Source: Nocardioides kongjuensis (GTDB lineage: Bacteria; Actinomycetota; Actinomycetes; Propionibacteriales; Nocardioidaceae). From it: a DNA stretch of 64,000 bases. The position numbers were made by a program, and so were the translations under genes. The stretch lies in assembly GCF_013409625.1 (NCBI RefSeq), contig NZ_JACCBF010000001.1, positions 2,669,001 through 2,733,000 on the forward strand, in the 5' to 3' direction. Numbering within the stretch: the first letter of the stretch is position 1; every line of letters starts with the position of its first letter. Under the pieces are notes generated by a model. That model was not told the origin of the DNA. It saw nothing but the letters and a program-made list of their open reading frames with translations, and did not search any database. Shown here one piece after another: positions 44,556 to 53,422 of this stretch.

Positions 44556-45437
44556 TCAGCGGCGGATGAACTCCGCGGCGAACCTCGCCACGCTCTCCAG
44601 CCGGGTCTCACGATCGGCCACCGCGTGAGCGTGGAACCGCCAGGGGTTCAGCCACACGTCGGTCGCGCCGGCGGCGGCGAGGTCGTCGAAGCCGGCCGCG
44701 TCGTCGACCCCGACGGGCGAGACGCAGACCGAGAACGGTACGTCGGCCCGCCCCTCCTCCGCGCGCAGCTCCTCGAGCCGCGCGATCACCGCCGGCAGGT
44801 CGGCGGCGGGCAGGTTGGCCGAGATCCAGCCGTCGCCGAGACGGGCGGCGCGACGCAGGGCCGGCTCGGTGTGGCCACCGACCAGGATGGGCAGCGGTCG
44901 CTGCGGCGCCGGGGAGATGATCAGCCGGTCGAAGTCGTAGTGCTGGCCGTGGAACTCCGCCCACTGCGGGCCCTCGCCGGGGCACACCGCACGCAGGACG
45001 GCGATCGCCTCGTCGGTGCGGGCGCCGCGGGTGCGCATCTCGGTCCCGGTGAACCGGAACTCCTCGGGCATCCACGACAGCCCGACGCCGAGCTCGAGCC
45101 GCTCCCCCGTCAGCACGGCGAGCGTGGAGACCTGCTTGGCGAGCAGCAGCGGGTCGCGCAGCGGCAGCTTGAGGACCGAGACCCGGAACCGGATCCGCTC
45201 GGTGACCGCGGCCAGCGCCGCGATCGTCACCAACGGGTCGGGCATGTCGGTGTCGGGGGCCCACATCCGCTTGCCGTCGCCGGAGTAGGGGTAGTCGGCC
45301 GAGACCTGCTCGGGGAAGAACACCGAGTCGGGGAGGCTGATCGCGTCCCAGCCCTCGGCCTCGGCCGCACGGGCCAGCTCGGGGAGGTCGCCGGTCGGCA
45401 CCATCCCCACGGACAGGGTCCAGTTGAGGTCGCTCAT
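44556..45437 (-). CDS. LLM-class (F420-type) oxidoreductase
   Basis: 293 residues of the luciferase-like monooxygenase TIM-barrel family, most like F420-dependent oxidoreductases. Visible blocks: LPELARAAEAEGWDAISLPD, DPLVTIAALAAVTERIRFRV, LKLPLRDPLLLAKQVSTLAV and RLELGVGLSWMPEEF, then PLPILVGGHTEPALRRAARL. The first of these follows a short strand where F420 proteins bind cofactor. It faces the transporter operon with a 12-bp gap. The substrate is unknown; FMN use is an alternative. Confidence 0.87.
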   Translation of the reverse strand: MSDLNWTLSVGMVPTGDLPELARAAEAEGWDAISLPDSVFFPEQVSADYPYSGDGKRMWAPDTDMPDPLVTIAALAAVTERIRFRVSVLKLPLRDPLLLAKQVSTLAVLTGERLELGVGLSWMPEEFRFTGTEMRTRGARTDEAIAVLRAVCPGEGPQWAEFHGQHYDFDRLIISPAPQRPLPILVGGHTEPALRRAARLGDGWISANLPAADLPAVIARLEELRAEEGRADVPFSVCVSPVGVDDAAGFDDLAAAGATDVWLNPWRFHAHAVADRETRLESVARFAAEFIRR

Positions 45438-45503
45438 GCCGCGAGCCTCACCGGCGCCCCCGGACGGCGGAAGGGATCTCCCGCTGACCGGGATCGACCG
45501 GGG

Positions 45504-45953
45504 TCAGGATCCGGGCGGGCCCACAACCAGCGCGACGCCGGTCAGCGCGGCCACGGCGACCAGGCCCACGCCCAGCCCGCGCAGCGGGTTCGTGAGCAGC
45601 CAGGCGACGACCCGGTCCGGGAGCGACGCTCCGGCACCGGCGGGCAGCCGCCACGCGTCGCCCAGCCAGCCCTTGCGGATCGCGAACCACTCGAGCGGCA
45701 GCGTCGCGAGCGGCGGTACGGCGGCGACCAGCGCGAGCAGGCCACGGCCCGCCGACCAGCGCCGGTCCACCCAGACCACGACCGTCGTGACGACGTACGC
45801 GACGAACACGATGCCGTGCAGCATCCCGAAGATCCGCACGCCGGTCTCGTTCTCCGCCGGGCCGTACTTGAGGAACATGCCGAGCAGCAGACCCGTCCAG
45901 GTGATCGCCTCGGCGATCGCGACGGTGCGGAACAGGCGGGTGGGGGTGTTCAT
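45504..45953 (-). CDS. DUF3817 membrane protein
   Basis: 149 residues with four hydrophobic helices. The N-terminal RTVAIAEAITWTGLLLGMFL, the GMLHGIVFVAYV block and the LATLPLEWF segment match DUF3817, a family of small integral membrane proteins of unknown function often annotated near MFS proteins. ATG 45953 overlaps the stop of the siderophore-interacting protein (ATGA), so the two are coupled. Confidence 0.83.
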   Translation of the reverse strand: MNTPTRLFRTVAIAEAITWTGLLLGMFLKYGPAENETGVRIFGMLHGIVFVAYVVTTVVVWVDRRWSAGRGLLALVAAVPPLATLPLEWFAIRKGWLGDAWRLPAGAGASLPDRVVAWLLTNPLRGLGVGLVAVAALTGVALVVGPPGS

Positions 45954-46714
45954 GACGTGCCTTCCTCGGTGCGGGCCAGGTCGGCCTTCCACTCACGGAA
46001 GGTCTCCTCGGTGCGGCCCTGCTTCCAGTACGCGGAGATCGAGACGTCGGCGCGCGGGACCGCGCGCTCGCCGTACAGGTAGGGCCGGATCTCCTTCATC
46101 ACGGCCTGCCCCTCGCCGTGCACGAACGCGTGCACCCGGCCCTCGCGCCACGGCAGAGCGCGCACGGCGTCGGCCAGGCCGGGGTGGCTCGGGTCGGAGC
46201 GGTGCAGCCAGGTCAGCTCGACGCCGGCGGGAGCAGCGACCGGCTGCTCGTACGCCGGCCCGTCGACCTGCAGCACGACGTACCCCTGCGCGTCCTCGGC
46301 CAGCGCGGCCAGCGCCTGGCGGATCGCGGGGATCGCGGCCTCGTCGCCGGCGAGCAGGTGCCAGTCGGCGGCCGGGTCGGGCGCGTAGGCGCCGCCGGGT
46401 CCACGGACGTGGATGGTGTCGCCGGGTCGGGCCTTCGCCGCCCAGGGACCGGCGACCCCCTCGTCACCGTGGACGACGAAGTCGATGGTGAGCGTGCCCT
46501 TCGCGACGTCGGGCTCGAGCGCGGTGTAGGTCCGCAGCGTCGGGCGGCCACCGTTCTCGAGCTCGGCCGGGTCGCCGAAGACGAGCTTCACGTAGCGGTC
46601 GGTGAAGGTGCTGCCCGCGAAGACGGCCAGGTCGCCGGAGAAGCGGATCCGGGTCATCCCCGGGCTGAGCTGCTCCGTCGACTCGACGGTCAGCAGCGTG
46701 ATGGGCTTGCTCAC
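45950..46714 (-). CDS. siderophore-interacting protein (FAD-binding ferric reductase type)
   Basis: 254 residues. The FAD-binding motif RTYTALEPD (usually R-x-Y-T) is followed by DFVVHGDEGVAGPWAAKARP and the nucleotide region LLAGDEAAIPAIRQAL, with the C-terminal FVHGEGQAVMKEIRPYLYGE and ISAYWKQGRTEE. These are the ViuB/YqjH family motifs. Such proteins reduce ferric siderophores in the cytoplasm to release iron. GTG 46714 is six bases after a leftward TACCGT, so it is probably leaderless. No siderophore genes are nearby. Confidence 0.9.
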   Translation of the reverse strand: MSKPITLLTVESTEQLSPGMTRIRFSGDLAVFAGSTFTDRYVKLVFGDPAELENGGRPTLRTYTALEPDVAKGTLTIDFVVHGDEGVAGPWAAKARPGDTIHVRGPGGAYAPDPAADWHLLAGDEAAIPAIRQALAALAEDAQGYVVLQVDGPAYEQPVAAPAGVELTWLHRSDPSHPGLADAVRALPWREGRVHAFVHGEGQAVMKEIRPYLYGERAVPRADVSISAYWKQGRTEETFREWKADLARTEEGTS

Positions 46715-46738
46715 GCCGCCACGGTACCGGCGCGACGT

Positions 46739-47512
46739 TCAGGCCCCGAACCGGCGCTCGCGTTGTGCGTAGGCGCGGATCGCGCGCAGGAAGTCGACGC
46801 GGCGGAAGTCGGGCCAGTAGGCCTCGCAGAAGTAGAACTCGGACTTCGCGCTCTGCCACAGCAGGAACCCGCCGAGGCGCTGCTCCCCCGAGGTGCGGAT
46901 CACGAGGTCCGGGTCGGGCTGGCCCTTGGTGTAGAGGTGCTCCTCGATGTGCTCGATGTCGATCTGCTGGGCGAGCAGCTCGAGCGGGGTGCCGAGGGCG
47001 GCGTGCTCGGTGAGCAGGGAGCGGACGGCGTCGGCGATCTCGCGGCGTCCGCCGTACGCGACGGCGACGTTGACGATCATCCCGTCGACGTCGGCGGTGG
47101 CCTCGGCGGCGGCCTTGAGCCGCTTGGCCGCGGCGTCAGGGAGCAGGTCGAGGGCGCCGACGGGGTGCAGCCGCCAGCGGCGCTGGTCGGCGAGCGAGTC
47201 GACCGCGTCGACGATGATCTCGAGCAGCGGCTCGAGCTCCTCGGCGGGCCGGTTGAGGTTGTCGGTCGAGAGCAGCCACAAGGTGACCACCTCGATGCCG
47301 ACCTCGTCGCACCAGCCGAGCAGCGGCTCGATGTTGGCCGCGCCCGCACGGTGCCCGTGGGCGGTGTCGCGGCCTACGGCCTTGGCCCAGCGCCGGTTGC
47401 CGTCGAGCATCACGCCGATGTGCTTGGGCAGGTTGGCCGGCATCTTGCGAAGCATGCGTGCCTCGTACGCCGGGTAGAGCACCCTGCGCGCACCGCGCTT
47501 CCAATCCGCCAC
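46739..47512 (-). CDS. uppS: cis-prenyl (isoprenyl) transferase, UppS family
   Basis: 257 residues. The catalytic Asp37 is in HIGVMLDGNRRWAKAVG. It is followed by GHRAGAANIEPLLGWC, TLWLLSTDNLNRPAEE, and later VIRTSGEQRLGGFLLWQSAK and the EFYFCEAYWPDF block. These are the five conserved regions of cis-prenyltransferases that build undecaprenyl or decaprenyl diphosphate for wall synthesis. Product chain length cannot be set from sequence. GTG 47512 lies six bases after a leftward TAATAT, an excellent leaderless -10. Confidence 0.93.
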   Translation of the reverse strand: MADWKRGARRVLYPAYEARMLRKMPANLPKHIGVMLDGNRRWAKAVGRDTAHGHRAGAANIEPLLGWCDEVGIEVVTLWLLSTDNLNRPAEELEPLLEIIVDAVDSLADQRRWRLHPVGALDLLPDAAAKRLKAAAEATADVDGMIVNVAVAYGGRREIADAVRSLLTEHAALGTPLELLAQQIDIEHIEEHLYTKGQPDPDLVIRTSGEQRLGGFLLWQSAKSEFYFCEAYWPDFRRVDFLRAIRAYAQRERRFGA

Positions 47513-47615
47513 ACCTCGATATTAGCCGGGCTACCGGCCCACCCACCCGGCTGACACGATGATCCCCACACCGGCTTCGAACCCGAGACCCGACAGACCG
47601 AGAGATAGGACGACC

Positions 47616-48806
47616 ATGACTGCAGCCGCCTGGCACCCGGACCCCACCGGACGCCACGAGCTCCGCTACTGGGACGGCTCCCAGTGGACCGACCACGTGT
47701 CCGACCAGGGCGTGCAGTCGACCAACCCCCTCTACCCGTCCGCCGACGCCGGCTCGGCCGCGGCGGCCACGGACTCCAGCAGTGCCACCGGCACCTCGGA
47801 CAGCGGCTCCTCCGGCGATGCCTGGGTCGGCAGCCAGGAGGCCGCCGCGTCCACCGACGGCGCGGAGTCCGCGTCCGAGGAGGCGCCGAGCGAGTCCGCC
47901 GAGCCGTCGTTCTCCTTCGACGCCGTCACCCAGGTCGCCCCGCGGTCGGCCCAGCCGGCCCATGCCGCCGAGCCGGCCCGGCCCGAGCAGGCCGCGCAGC
48001 CCGAGCAGCAGCCCTACCAGTCGGCCCAGCCGCCGTCGTACCAGCCCCAGCCCATGGCACAGCAGCCCATGGCCCAGCAGCCGATGGCCCAGCAGCCGAT
48101 GGGCGGCTACAGCCCCCAGCAGGTGCCGGCCGACGCCTTCGCCGGCATCTCCGGCGAGCTGATCGACGGCCGCTTCAGCGAGGTCGACGGCGCGGGCGCG
48201 ATCTTGCAGAACAAGAAGCTGCTCCGGGTGCGGATCACCGAGCCGTTCATGGCCAAGCAGGGCTCGATGGTCGCCTACCAGGGCAACGTGAACTTCAACT
48301 ACCAGGGCGGCGGCGCCGCGAAGTTCCTGAAGAAGGCGCTGACCGGCGAGGGCCTGCAGCTGATGCGGGTCGAGGGCCAGGGCGACGTCTTCCTCGCCGA
48401 CCTCGCGCACGAGGTGCACATCCTGCACCTCAACAACAGCGGCCTGTCGGTGAGCGGCAAGAACGTCCTCGCCTTCTCGGCCTCGCTCGAGTGGAACGTG
48501 GAGCGGGTCAAGGGCGGCAGCATCGCCGCGGGAGGGCTGTTCAACACCACCCTGCGTGGCACCGGCTGGGTCGCCATCACCACCGAGGGCGCGCCGGTCG
48601 TGCTCAACGCGGCCGAGGCCCCGACCTTCGCCGACGCCAACGCGCTGGTCGCCTGGTCGGTGCACCTGCAGACCTCGCTCCGCTCCACCCTGTCGGCGGG
48701 CGCGCTCATCGGCCGCGGCTCGGGCGAGGCCTTCCAGGTCGCCTTCCAGGGACCGGGCTTCGTCATCGTGCAGCCCTCGGAGGGTCCGCCGGTCCACACC
48801 GCCTGA
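47616..48806 (+). CDS. AIM24-family protein with N-terminal DUF2510
   Basis: 396 residues. A DUF2510 domain (about 3-38) contains AAAWHPDPTGRHELRYWDGS and WTDHV. A Ser/Ala/Glu/Gln-rich disordered section (45-175) includes a Pro-Met-Ala-Gln-Gln repeat. The AIM24 domain (about 185-390) has GAILQNKKLLRVRITEP, KQGSMVAYQGNVNFNYQGG, LNNSGLSVSGKNVLAFSASL and FNTTLRGTGWVAITTEG. AIM24 proteins form a beta-rich fold of unclear bacterial role; some suggest membrane binding. ATG 47616 follows ATAGGA. The gene diverges from uppS by 103 bp. Confidence 0.85.
   Translation: MTAAAWHPDPTGRHELRYWDGSQWTDHVSDQGVQSTNPLYPSADAGSAAAATDSSSATGTSDSGSSGDAWVGSQEAAASTDGAESASEEAPSESAEPSFSFDAVTQVAPRSAQPAHAAEPARPEQAAQPEQQPYQSAQPPSYQPQPMAQQPMAQQPMAQQPMGGYSPQQVPADAFAGISGELIDGRFSEVDGAGAILQNKKLLRVRITEPFMAKQGSMVAYQGNVNFNYQGGGAAKFLKKALTGEGLQLMRVEGQGDVFLADLAHEVHILHLNNSGLSVSGKNVLAFSASLEWNVERVKGGSIAAGGLFNTTLRGTGWVAITTEGAPVVLNAAEAPTFADANALVAWSVHLQTSLRSTLSAGALIGRGSGEAFQVAFQGPGFVIVQPSEGPPVHTA
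48051..48095 (+). repeat. three 15-bp repeats inside the AIM24 gene
   Basis: Units of the form CCCATGGCNCAGCAG at 48051, 48066 and 48081 (with C/G changes) encode Pro-Met-Ala-Gln-Gln. A fourth partial unit follows. Slippage could vary the linker length without breaking the frame. Confidence 0.85.
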
Positions 48807-48829
48807 GCCTGGCCCGAACGGGCTACTCG

Positions 48830-48871
48830 CGACGGCCGGATGAGCGTGAGATCACGTTCGTCCGGCCGTCG
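48830..48871. terminator. long hairpin after the AIM24 gene
   Basis: CGACGGCCGGA (48830-48840) and TCCGGCCGTCG (48861-48871) pair perfectly. The inner GAGCGTGA and TCACGTTC pair nearly completely, giving a stem of about 20 bp with a tiny loop. It follows the AIM24 stop by 23 bp and ends 20 bp before the next -10 box, so it is a strong terminator. Confidence 0.75.
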
Positions 48872-48904
48872 TTGCGTCTGCGGGCCCCGGGTACCCTTCG
48901 GTGC

Positions 48905-49645
48905 ATGAACCAGGCCATCCACCACGCGAACGGCAAGGTCCGCGACCGGCTGGACGACCTCGGGGAACAGATCAGCGAGACGGTCGCGGACATCAAGCCG
49001 AAGCTCCGCGGCTGGTTCCACCTCGCGTCCACCCCGCTCGTCCTGGCCGCCGGCATCGTGCTGATCTGCCTCTCGCCGACCGCCACCACCAAGGTCGGCT
49101 CGGCGCTGTACGCCGGCTCCGCGCTGCTGCTGTTCGGCATCTCCGCGCTCTACCACCGCGGCACCTGGTCGCCGAAGGTCTGGACCGTGCTCAACCGGTT
49201 CGACCACTCCAACATCTTCTTGTTCATCGCCGGTTCCTACACGCCGTTCGCGCTGATCCTGCTCGACGGCACCTCCCGGGTGGTGATGCTCGCGACCGCG
49301 TGGACCGGCGCACTGCTCGGCATCGCGTTCAAGCTGTTCTGGCCCACCGCCCCGCGCTGGCTGTCCGCGCCGATCTACATCGCGCTCGGCTGGGCGGCGA
49401 TCTTCTTCATCCCCGCGTTCTTCGAGGGCGCGATCGCTCTCGGCCTCGGCATCGGGATCGCGATCTTCGTGCTCATCGCGGTCGGCGGCGCGCTCTACAC
49501 GATGGGGGGCCTGGTCTACGGGTTCCAGTGGCCCAACCCGTCACCGCGGGTGTTCGGGTTCCACGAGATCTTCCACGGCTTCACGATCGCCGCCTTCGCC
49601 GCCCACTACGTCGGCGTGTCGCTCGCGACCTACTCGCTGCGCTGA
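48905..49645 (+). CDS. hemolysin III / PAQR family membrane protein
   Basis: 246 residues, seven helices. The N-terminal 40 residues are soluble and basic-acidic. Conserved metal-site residues are visible: SALYHRGTW (Ser and His), RFDHSNIFLFIAGSYTPF (Asp-His), and the C-terminal FHEIFHGFTIAAFAAHYVG (His-x-x-x-His and His). In bacteria the role is not settled (membrane homeostasis; a hydrolase is proposed). TACCCT at 48892-48897 is seven bases before the ATG, so it is leaderless. It overlaps the RNA methyltransferase gene by 16 bp at the 3' end. Confidence 0.9.
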   Translation: MNQAIHHANGKVRDRLDDLGEQISETVADIKPKLRGWFHLASTPLVLAAGIVLICLSPTATTKVGSALYAGSALLLFGISALYHRGTWSPKVWTVLNRFDHSNIFLFIAGSYTPFALILLDGTSRVVMLATAWTGALLGIAFKLFWPTAPRWLSAPIYIALGWAAIFFIPAFFEGAIALGLGIGIAIFVLIAVGGALYTMGGLVYGFQWPNPSPRVFGFHEIFHGFTIAAFAAHYVGVSLATYSLR

Positions 49646-50796
49646 CGCTCCAGCAGGAGCAGCACCTCTGCGTGCGGGGTCTGCGGGAACATGTCGAGCA
49701 GGCGTCCCCGCACCGGCCGGTACGACGCCAGGTCGGCCAGGTCGCGCGCCAGGGTCTCGGGGTTGCAGCTGGAGTAGAGCACGTACGACGCCCCCGACTC
49801 CTCGAGCCGGACGGACAGGTCGTGGCCCAGGCCGCGTCGCGGCGGGTTGACCACGACCAGGTCGGCACCGGCCAGCAGCGTGGCGTGCTCCGGCGCGGTC
49901 GCGTCGCCCACCGCGAAGTCGATCTCGCCGGGCAGGCCGGCCTCGTCACGTGAGCGCTCGGCCGAGGCGATCGCGTCCGCGCTGATCTCGATGCCGGTCA
50001 CCTGCCGGCCCGGCGCGGCCAGGTGCAGCGCGAACCCGCCGACCCCGCAGTAGAGGTCGACCACCCGGCTCCGTGCCAGGTCGGCGACCCAGGCCGTCGC
50101 CTCGGCGTACAGCGCCGCGGCGACGGCGGTGTTGGTCTGGAAGAAGCTGCGCGGGCGCAGGTGCAGGCTGACCCCGCCGAGCCGCATGGGCAGCGTGTCG
50201 GCCTCGGTCAGCACCACCTCGCGCTCCCCCTCGAGCACCGCCCGGTGCTCGGGCTGGACGTTGAGCGTGACGACGCGCAGCCCGGGCAGGGCGTCGAGCA
50301 GCCACGGCAGGTGCTTGCGGACCCGCGCCTCGACCGCGGTCGAGCGGACCACGAGGCGCACCATCAGCTCACCGTCCGGCGAGGCCGTCACGAGCAGGTG
50401 CTTGAGCTCACCGCGCTGGCCGACCGGTGCCGCCGACGCCACGTCGTACGGCGTCAGGTCGGTGCGCCGCACGAGCTCGGCCAGGACCGGCATCGCCGCC
50501 ACGACGACCGGCTCGTGCAGCGCGCAGTCGCGCAGGTCGACGCCCTTGCCCTCCGGCCCCAGGATCCCCAGCGTCGGCGCGTCCGCGGTCCCGGCGACGA
50601 CCATCTTGGCCTTGTTGCGGAAGCCCGCCATCGGACTGGTCACCGGCGGCAGCCAGACCAGCCCGGGCGCGTCGACCAGGGCGCGGGTCGCGGCGAGCTT
50701 GGCGGCCAGCTGGTCGTCGTACGGCTGCCCGAGCCAGGTGCACGAGCGGCACTCCCCCGCCGTGAAGTGGGCACAGTCGAGCACGGCGGAACCCAT
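49630..50796 (-). CDS. class I RNA (uracil-5-)-methyltransferase, TrmA/RlmC-like, Fe-S type
   Basis: 388 residues. Four Cys for an Fe-S cluster (C8, C16, C19 and C91: DCAHFTAGECRSCTW and LRDCALHE) place it near RlmC/RlmD, which methylate 23S rRNA U747 or U1939. The SAM fold has VVDLYCGVGGFALHLA and VTGIEISADAIASAE. A DxxNPPR-like block is DLVVVNPPRRGLG. The nucleophile is Cys344 in LYSSCNPETLARDL. The small size, without a TRAM domain, favours RlmC. ATG 50796 is six bases after a leftward TACGAT (leaderless). Confidence 0.88.
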   Translation of the reverse strand: MGSAVLDCAHFTAGECRSCTWLGQPYDDQLAAKLAATRALVDAPGLVWLPPVTSPMAGFRNKAKMVVAGTADAPTLGILGPEGKGVDLRDCALHEPVVVAAMPVLAELVRRTDLTPYDVASAAPVGQRGELKHLLVTASPDGELMVRLVVRSTAVEARVRKHLPWLLDALPGLRVVTLNVQPEHRAVLEGEREVVLTEADTLPMRLGGVSLHLRPRSFFQTNTAVAAALYAEATAWVADLARSRVVDLYCGVGGFALHLAAPGRQVTGIEISADAIASAERSRDEAGLPGEIDFAVGDATAPEHATLLAGADLVVVNPPRRGLGHDLSVRLEESGASYVLYSSCNPETLARDLADLASYRPVRGRLLDMFPQTPHAEVLLLLERQRSE

Positions 50797-50802
50797 GGCT
50801 CC

Positions 50803-50823
50803 ATCGTAGGCGCGCACTAGGCT
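50803..50823. promoter_or_regulatory. paired divergent leaderless -10 boxes
   Basis: ATCGTA at 50803-50808 (TACGAT leftward) serves the RNA methyltransferase. TAGGCT at 50818-50823 serves the rightward membrane gene. Each lies six bases from its start codon and only nine bases separate them, so the two transcription complexes would overlap. Confidence 0.55.
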
Positions 50824-50829
50824 GCCGCC

Positions 50830-51558
50830 GTGCCGTCCCCGCTCGAGCGCGTCCAGGCCGCGCCGGTCCTCGCGACCGTGCGCCGCCTCGAGCAGCGCAT
50901 CGCGGCCCGCTTCCCCGGGCGCGGCCTCACCAAGGTGGTCGGCGAGCTGGCCGGGCTGGTGGAGACGGTGGACTCGTCGACGGCCACGGCACGCGGTCGC
51001 AGGTCGTGGCTGCGGCCGCTGTCGCGGTTCGGGATCGTGGCCGTGCTCGTGGTGACCGGGACCGTGATGGTGCTGGCGATCCGCTCGGCGATCGCGGACG
51101 CACCCGATGACGGGCTGGCCTGGATCCCGCTGCTGGAGAGCTCGGTCAACGACCTGGTGTTCGCAGCGCTGGCGATCTGGTTCCTCTACTCCGTGCCCGA
51201 GCGGCTGCAGCGCGCCAGCCTGCTCGAGCTGCTCCACCGGCTGCGCTCGCTGGCGCACATCGTCGACATGCACCAGCTGACCAAGGACCCGGAGCGGTTG
51301 CGCTCGGAGTTCGTGCCGACCGGCGCGAGCGTCCCGATGGACCTCGACACCGACCAGCTCGAGCACTACCTCGACTACTGCTCCGAGCTGCTCAGCCTGG
51401 TCGGCAAGACCGCGGCGCTGTGCGCCGAGGCGTCGCGCGACCCGGTCGTGCTCGACACGGTGAGCACCGTCGAGACGCTCACGGTGTCCCTGGAGCGCAA
51501 GATCTGGCAGAAGATCGCGGTGCTCAACCACCACCGCGAGACGCCCGGAGCGACGTGA
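50830..51558 (+). CDS. membrane protein of unknown function upstream of psuK/psuG
   Basis: 242 residues with one or two central helices (SRFGIVAVLVVTGTVMVLAI and SSVNDLVFAALAIWFLY), flanked by helical soluble regions. No known motif. The C-terminal part (HYLDYCSELLSLVGKTAALC) is helical and could be a coiled coil. GTG 50830 follows TAGGCT by six bases. It overlaps the kinase gene by GTGA and is presumably in the same operon, which might mean a role at the membrane in nucleoside handling. That is inference from position only. Confidence 0.7.
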   Translation: MPSPLERVQAAPVLATVRRLEQRIAARFPGRGLTKVVGELAGLVETVDSSTATARGRRSWLRPLSRFGIVAVLVVTGTVMVLAIRSAIADAPDDGLAWIPLLESSVNDLVFAALAIWFLYSVPERLQRASLLELLHRLRSLAHIVDMHQLTKDPERLRSEFVPTGASVPMDLDTDQLEHYLDYCSELLSLVGKTAALCAEASRDPVVLDTVSTVETLTVSLERKIWQKIAVLNHHRETPGAT

Positions 51559-52499
51559 CGGGACCGGCCGCGGAGGTCGTCGTCCTCGGCGGGGCGGTGA
51601 TGGACGTCAAGGCGGTGACCGACGGCCGGGCCGTCCCCGGCACCAGCAACCCCGCCACGATCCACACCTCCCCCGGCGGGGTCGGCCGCAACATCGCGGA
51701 GGGGCTGGCCCGGCTCGGCCGGCGTACCTTCCTCGTGGCGGTCGTCGGCGACGACGCCTTCGGCCGCGAGCTGCTCGCCCGCACCGCCGACGCGGGGGTG
51801 CACGTCGACCACGTGGTCCGCAGCGCGGTCCGGACCGGCACCTACCTGGCCACGCTCGACCACGACGGCGAGCTCGTGGTCGGCGCGTCCGACATGCGCG
51901 CGACCGATGCACTCACCGTCGACGCGCTCGGCCGGGCCGGTGACCTGCTGCCCCGCGCCGGCTTCGTCGTCGTCGACGGCAACATCCCGGCCGACGTCGT
52001 GCGCTGGGCGGTCCGGGTCTGCGCCGAGCACGGCGTGCCGCTGCTCCTCGACCCGGTCAGCGTCGCCAAGGCCGGCCGCCTCGCGCCGCTCCTCGACGGA
52101 GCGCCCGTCGACACGATCACCCCCAACCTCGCCGAGCTCGCGGCGCTCACCGGCAGCCCCGTGGCCGACACCCGGCCCGCGATCGCCCGTGCGGCCGCCG
52201 AGCTGCACGAGCGCGGCGTGCGCCGGGTGTGGGTACGACGCGGCCGGCACGGCAGCCTGCTCAGCGACGAGGGTGCGGTCACCGCGCTCGCGGCGCGGCC
52301 CGGCGAGGTCGTCGACGTGACCGGCGCCGGGGACGCCATGACCGCGGCGTACGTCGCCGCGCGCACCGGCGGCGACACGCCCGTCGCGGCCGCCGGGCTC
52401 GGCCACCTCGCCGCCGCGCTCACCGTCGCCCACCCCGACACCGTCCGCCCCGACCTCGCGACCGCGATCCGCGCCGACCGAACGGAGACCCTCCCGTGA
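51555..52499 (+). CDS. PfkB-family kinase, likely pseudouridine kinase
   Basis: 314 residues. PfkB signatures: GGVGRNIAEGLARLGRRTFL near residue 40 and VVDVTGAGDAMTAAYVAART near 255 (the GAGD catalytic Asp). The substrate loop is LLLDPVSVAKAG. Immediately downstream, with a 4-bp overlap, is PsuG, and pseudouridine kinase plus PsuG is the known two-step pathway that turns pseudouridine into uracil and ribose 5-phosphate. I therefore call it PsuK-like; sequence alone does not exclude a general ribokinase. Confidence 0.82.
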   Translation: MTGPAAEVVVLGGAVMDVKAVTDGRAVPGTSNPATIHTSPGGVGRNIAEGLARLGRRTFLVAVVGDDAFGRELLARTADAGVHVDHVVRSAVRTGTYLATLDHDGELVVGASDMRATDALTVDALGRAGDLLPRAGFVVVDGNIPADVVRWAVRVCAEHGVPLLLDPVSVAKAGRLAPLLDGAPVDTITPNLAELAALTGSPVADTRPAIARAAAELHERGVRRVWVRRGRHGSLLSDEGAVTALAARPGEVVDVTGAGDAMTAAYVAARTGGDTPVAAAGLGHLAAALTVAHPDTVRPDLATAIRADRTETLP

Positions 52500-53422
52500 C
52501 CAGCCCGCACCCGCTCCTGTCCCTCGCCCCCGAGGTCGCGGAGGCGTTGGCCGGCGGCGGGCCGGTCGTCGCCCTCGAGTCGACGATCATCAGCCACGGG
52601 ATGCCCTACCCCCGCAACGTCGAGATGGCCCGCGAGGTCGAGCAGATCGTGCGCGACGGCGGCGCCACCCCGGCCACGATCGCCGTGCTCGACGGCGTCG
52701 CGCGAATCGGCCTGTCGGCCGCCGAGCTCGACGTCCTCGCCTCCGACCCGTCGGTCACCAAGGTCAGCATCCGCGACCTCGGTTACGTCGCCGCGCGCGG
52801 CGCACACGGCGCGACCACCGTCGCCGCGACGATGCGGCTGGCCGCCCTCGCCGGGATCCGGGTGTTCGTGACCGGCGGCCTGGGCGGCGTGCACCGCGGC
52901 GCCGAGTCGTCGATGGACATCTCCGCCGACCTGACCGAGATGAGCCGCACCGACGTCGCCGTCGTCAGCGCCGGCGTGAAGTCGCTGCTCGACATCGGCC
53001 GCACCCTCGAGGTCCTCGAGACCCTCGGCGTCCCGGTCGTGGCCTACCGCTCCGACGAGTTCCCGTCGTTCTACTCCCGCTCCAGCGGGTACGCCGCCCC
53101 GATGCGCCTCGACGAGCCGGAGCAGGTCGCCGCGATGATGCGCGCCAAGTGGGACCTGGGCCTCGAGGGCGCGGTCTCGGTCGCCAACCCGGTCCCGGCC
53201 GAGGACGAGATCCCGCAGCCCGAGATCGAGCGCACCATCCAGCAGGCGCTCGCGGACGCCGACGAGCGCGGGATCCGCGGCAAGGACATCACGCCGTACC
53301 TGCTCGGCCGGATCGTCGAGCTCTCCGGCGGCGCGTCCCTGGAGACCAACATCGCGCTGGTGCGCGACAACGCCCGCCTGGGCGCGGCGATCGCGGTCGC
53401 GTACGCCGCGCTCACCGACTGA
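52496..53422 (+). CDS. psuG: pseudouridine-5'-phosphate glycosidase
   Basis: 308 residues. The enzyme reverses C-C bond formation between uracil and ribose 5-phosphate. The family blocks are visible: VVALESTIISHGMPYPRNVE at the start, GATPATIAVLDGVARIGL, ARGAHGATTVAATMRLA, VFVTGGLGGVHRGAE, MDISADLTEMSRTDVAVVSA, and later NPVPAEDEIP, with the C-terminal GGASLETNIALVRDNARLG. It is complete and follows the kinase with a GTGA overlap. The remnant of another gene overlaps its last 11 bp on the other strand. Confidence 0.95.
   Translation: MTSPHPLLSLAPEVAEALAGGGPVVALESTIISHGMPYPRNVEMAREVEQIVRDGGATPATIAVLDGVARIGLSAAELDVLASDPSVTKVSIRDLGYVAARGAHGATTVAATMRLAALAGIRVFVTGGLGGVHRGAESSMDISADLTEMSRTDVAVVSAGVKSLLDIGRTLEVLETLGVPVVAYRSDEFPSFYSRSSGYAAPMRLDEPEQVAAMMRAKWDLGLEGAVSVANPVPAEDEIPQPEIERTIQQALADADERGIRGKDITPYLLGRIVELSGGASLETNIALVRDNARLGAAIAVAYAALTD

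Noticed and set aside
48051..48095. CRISPR-like short repeats
   Set aside because: They are direct 15-bp codon repeats inside a protein gene, with no spacers and no cas genes nearby.
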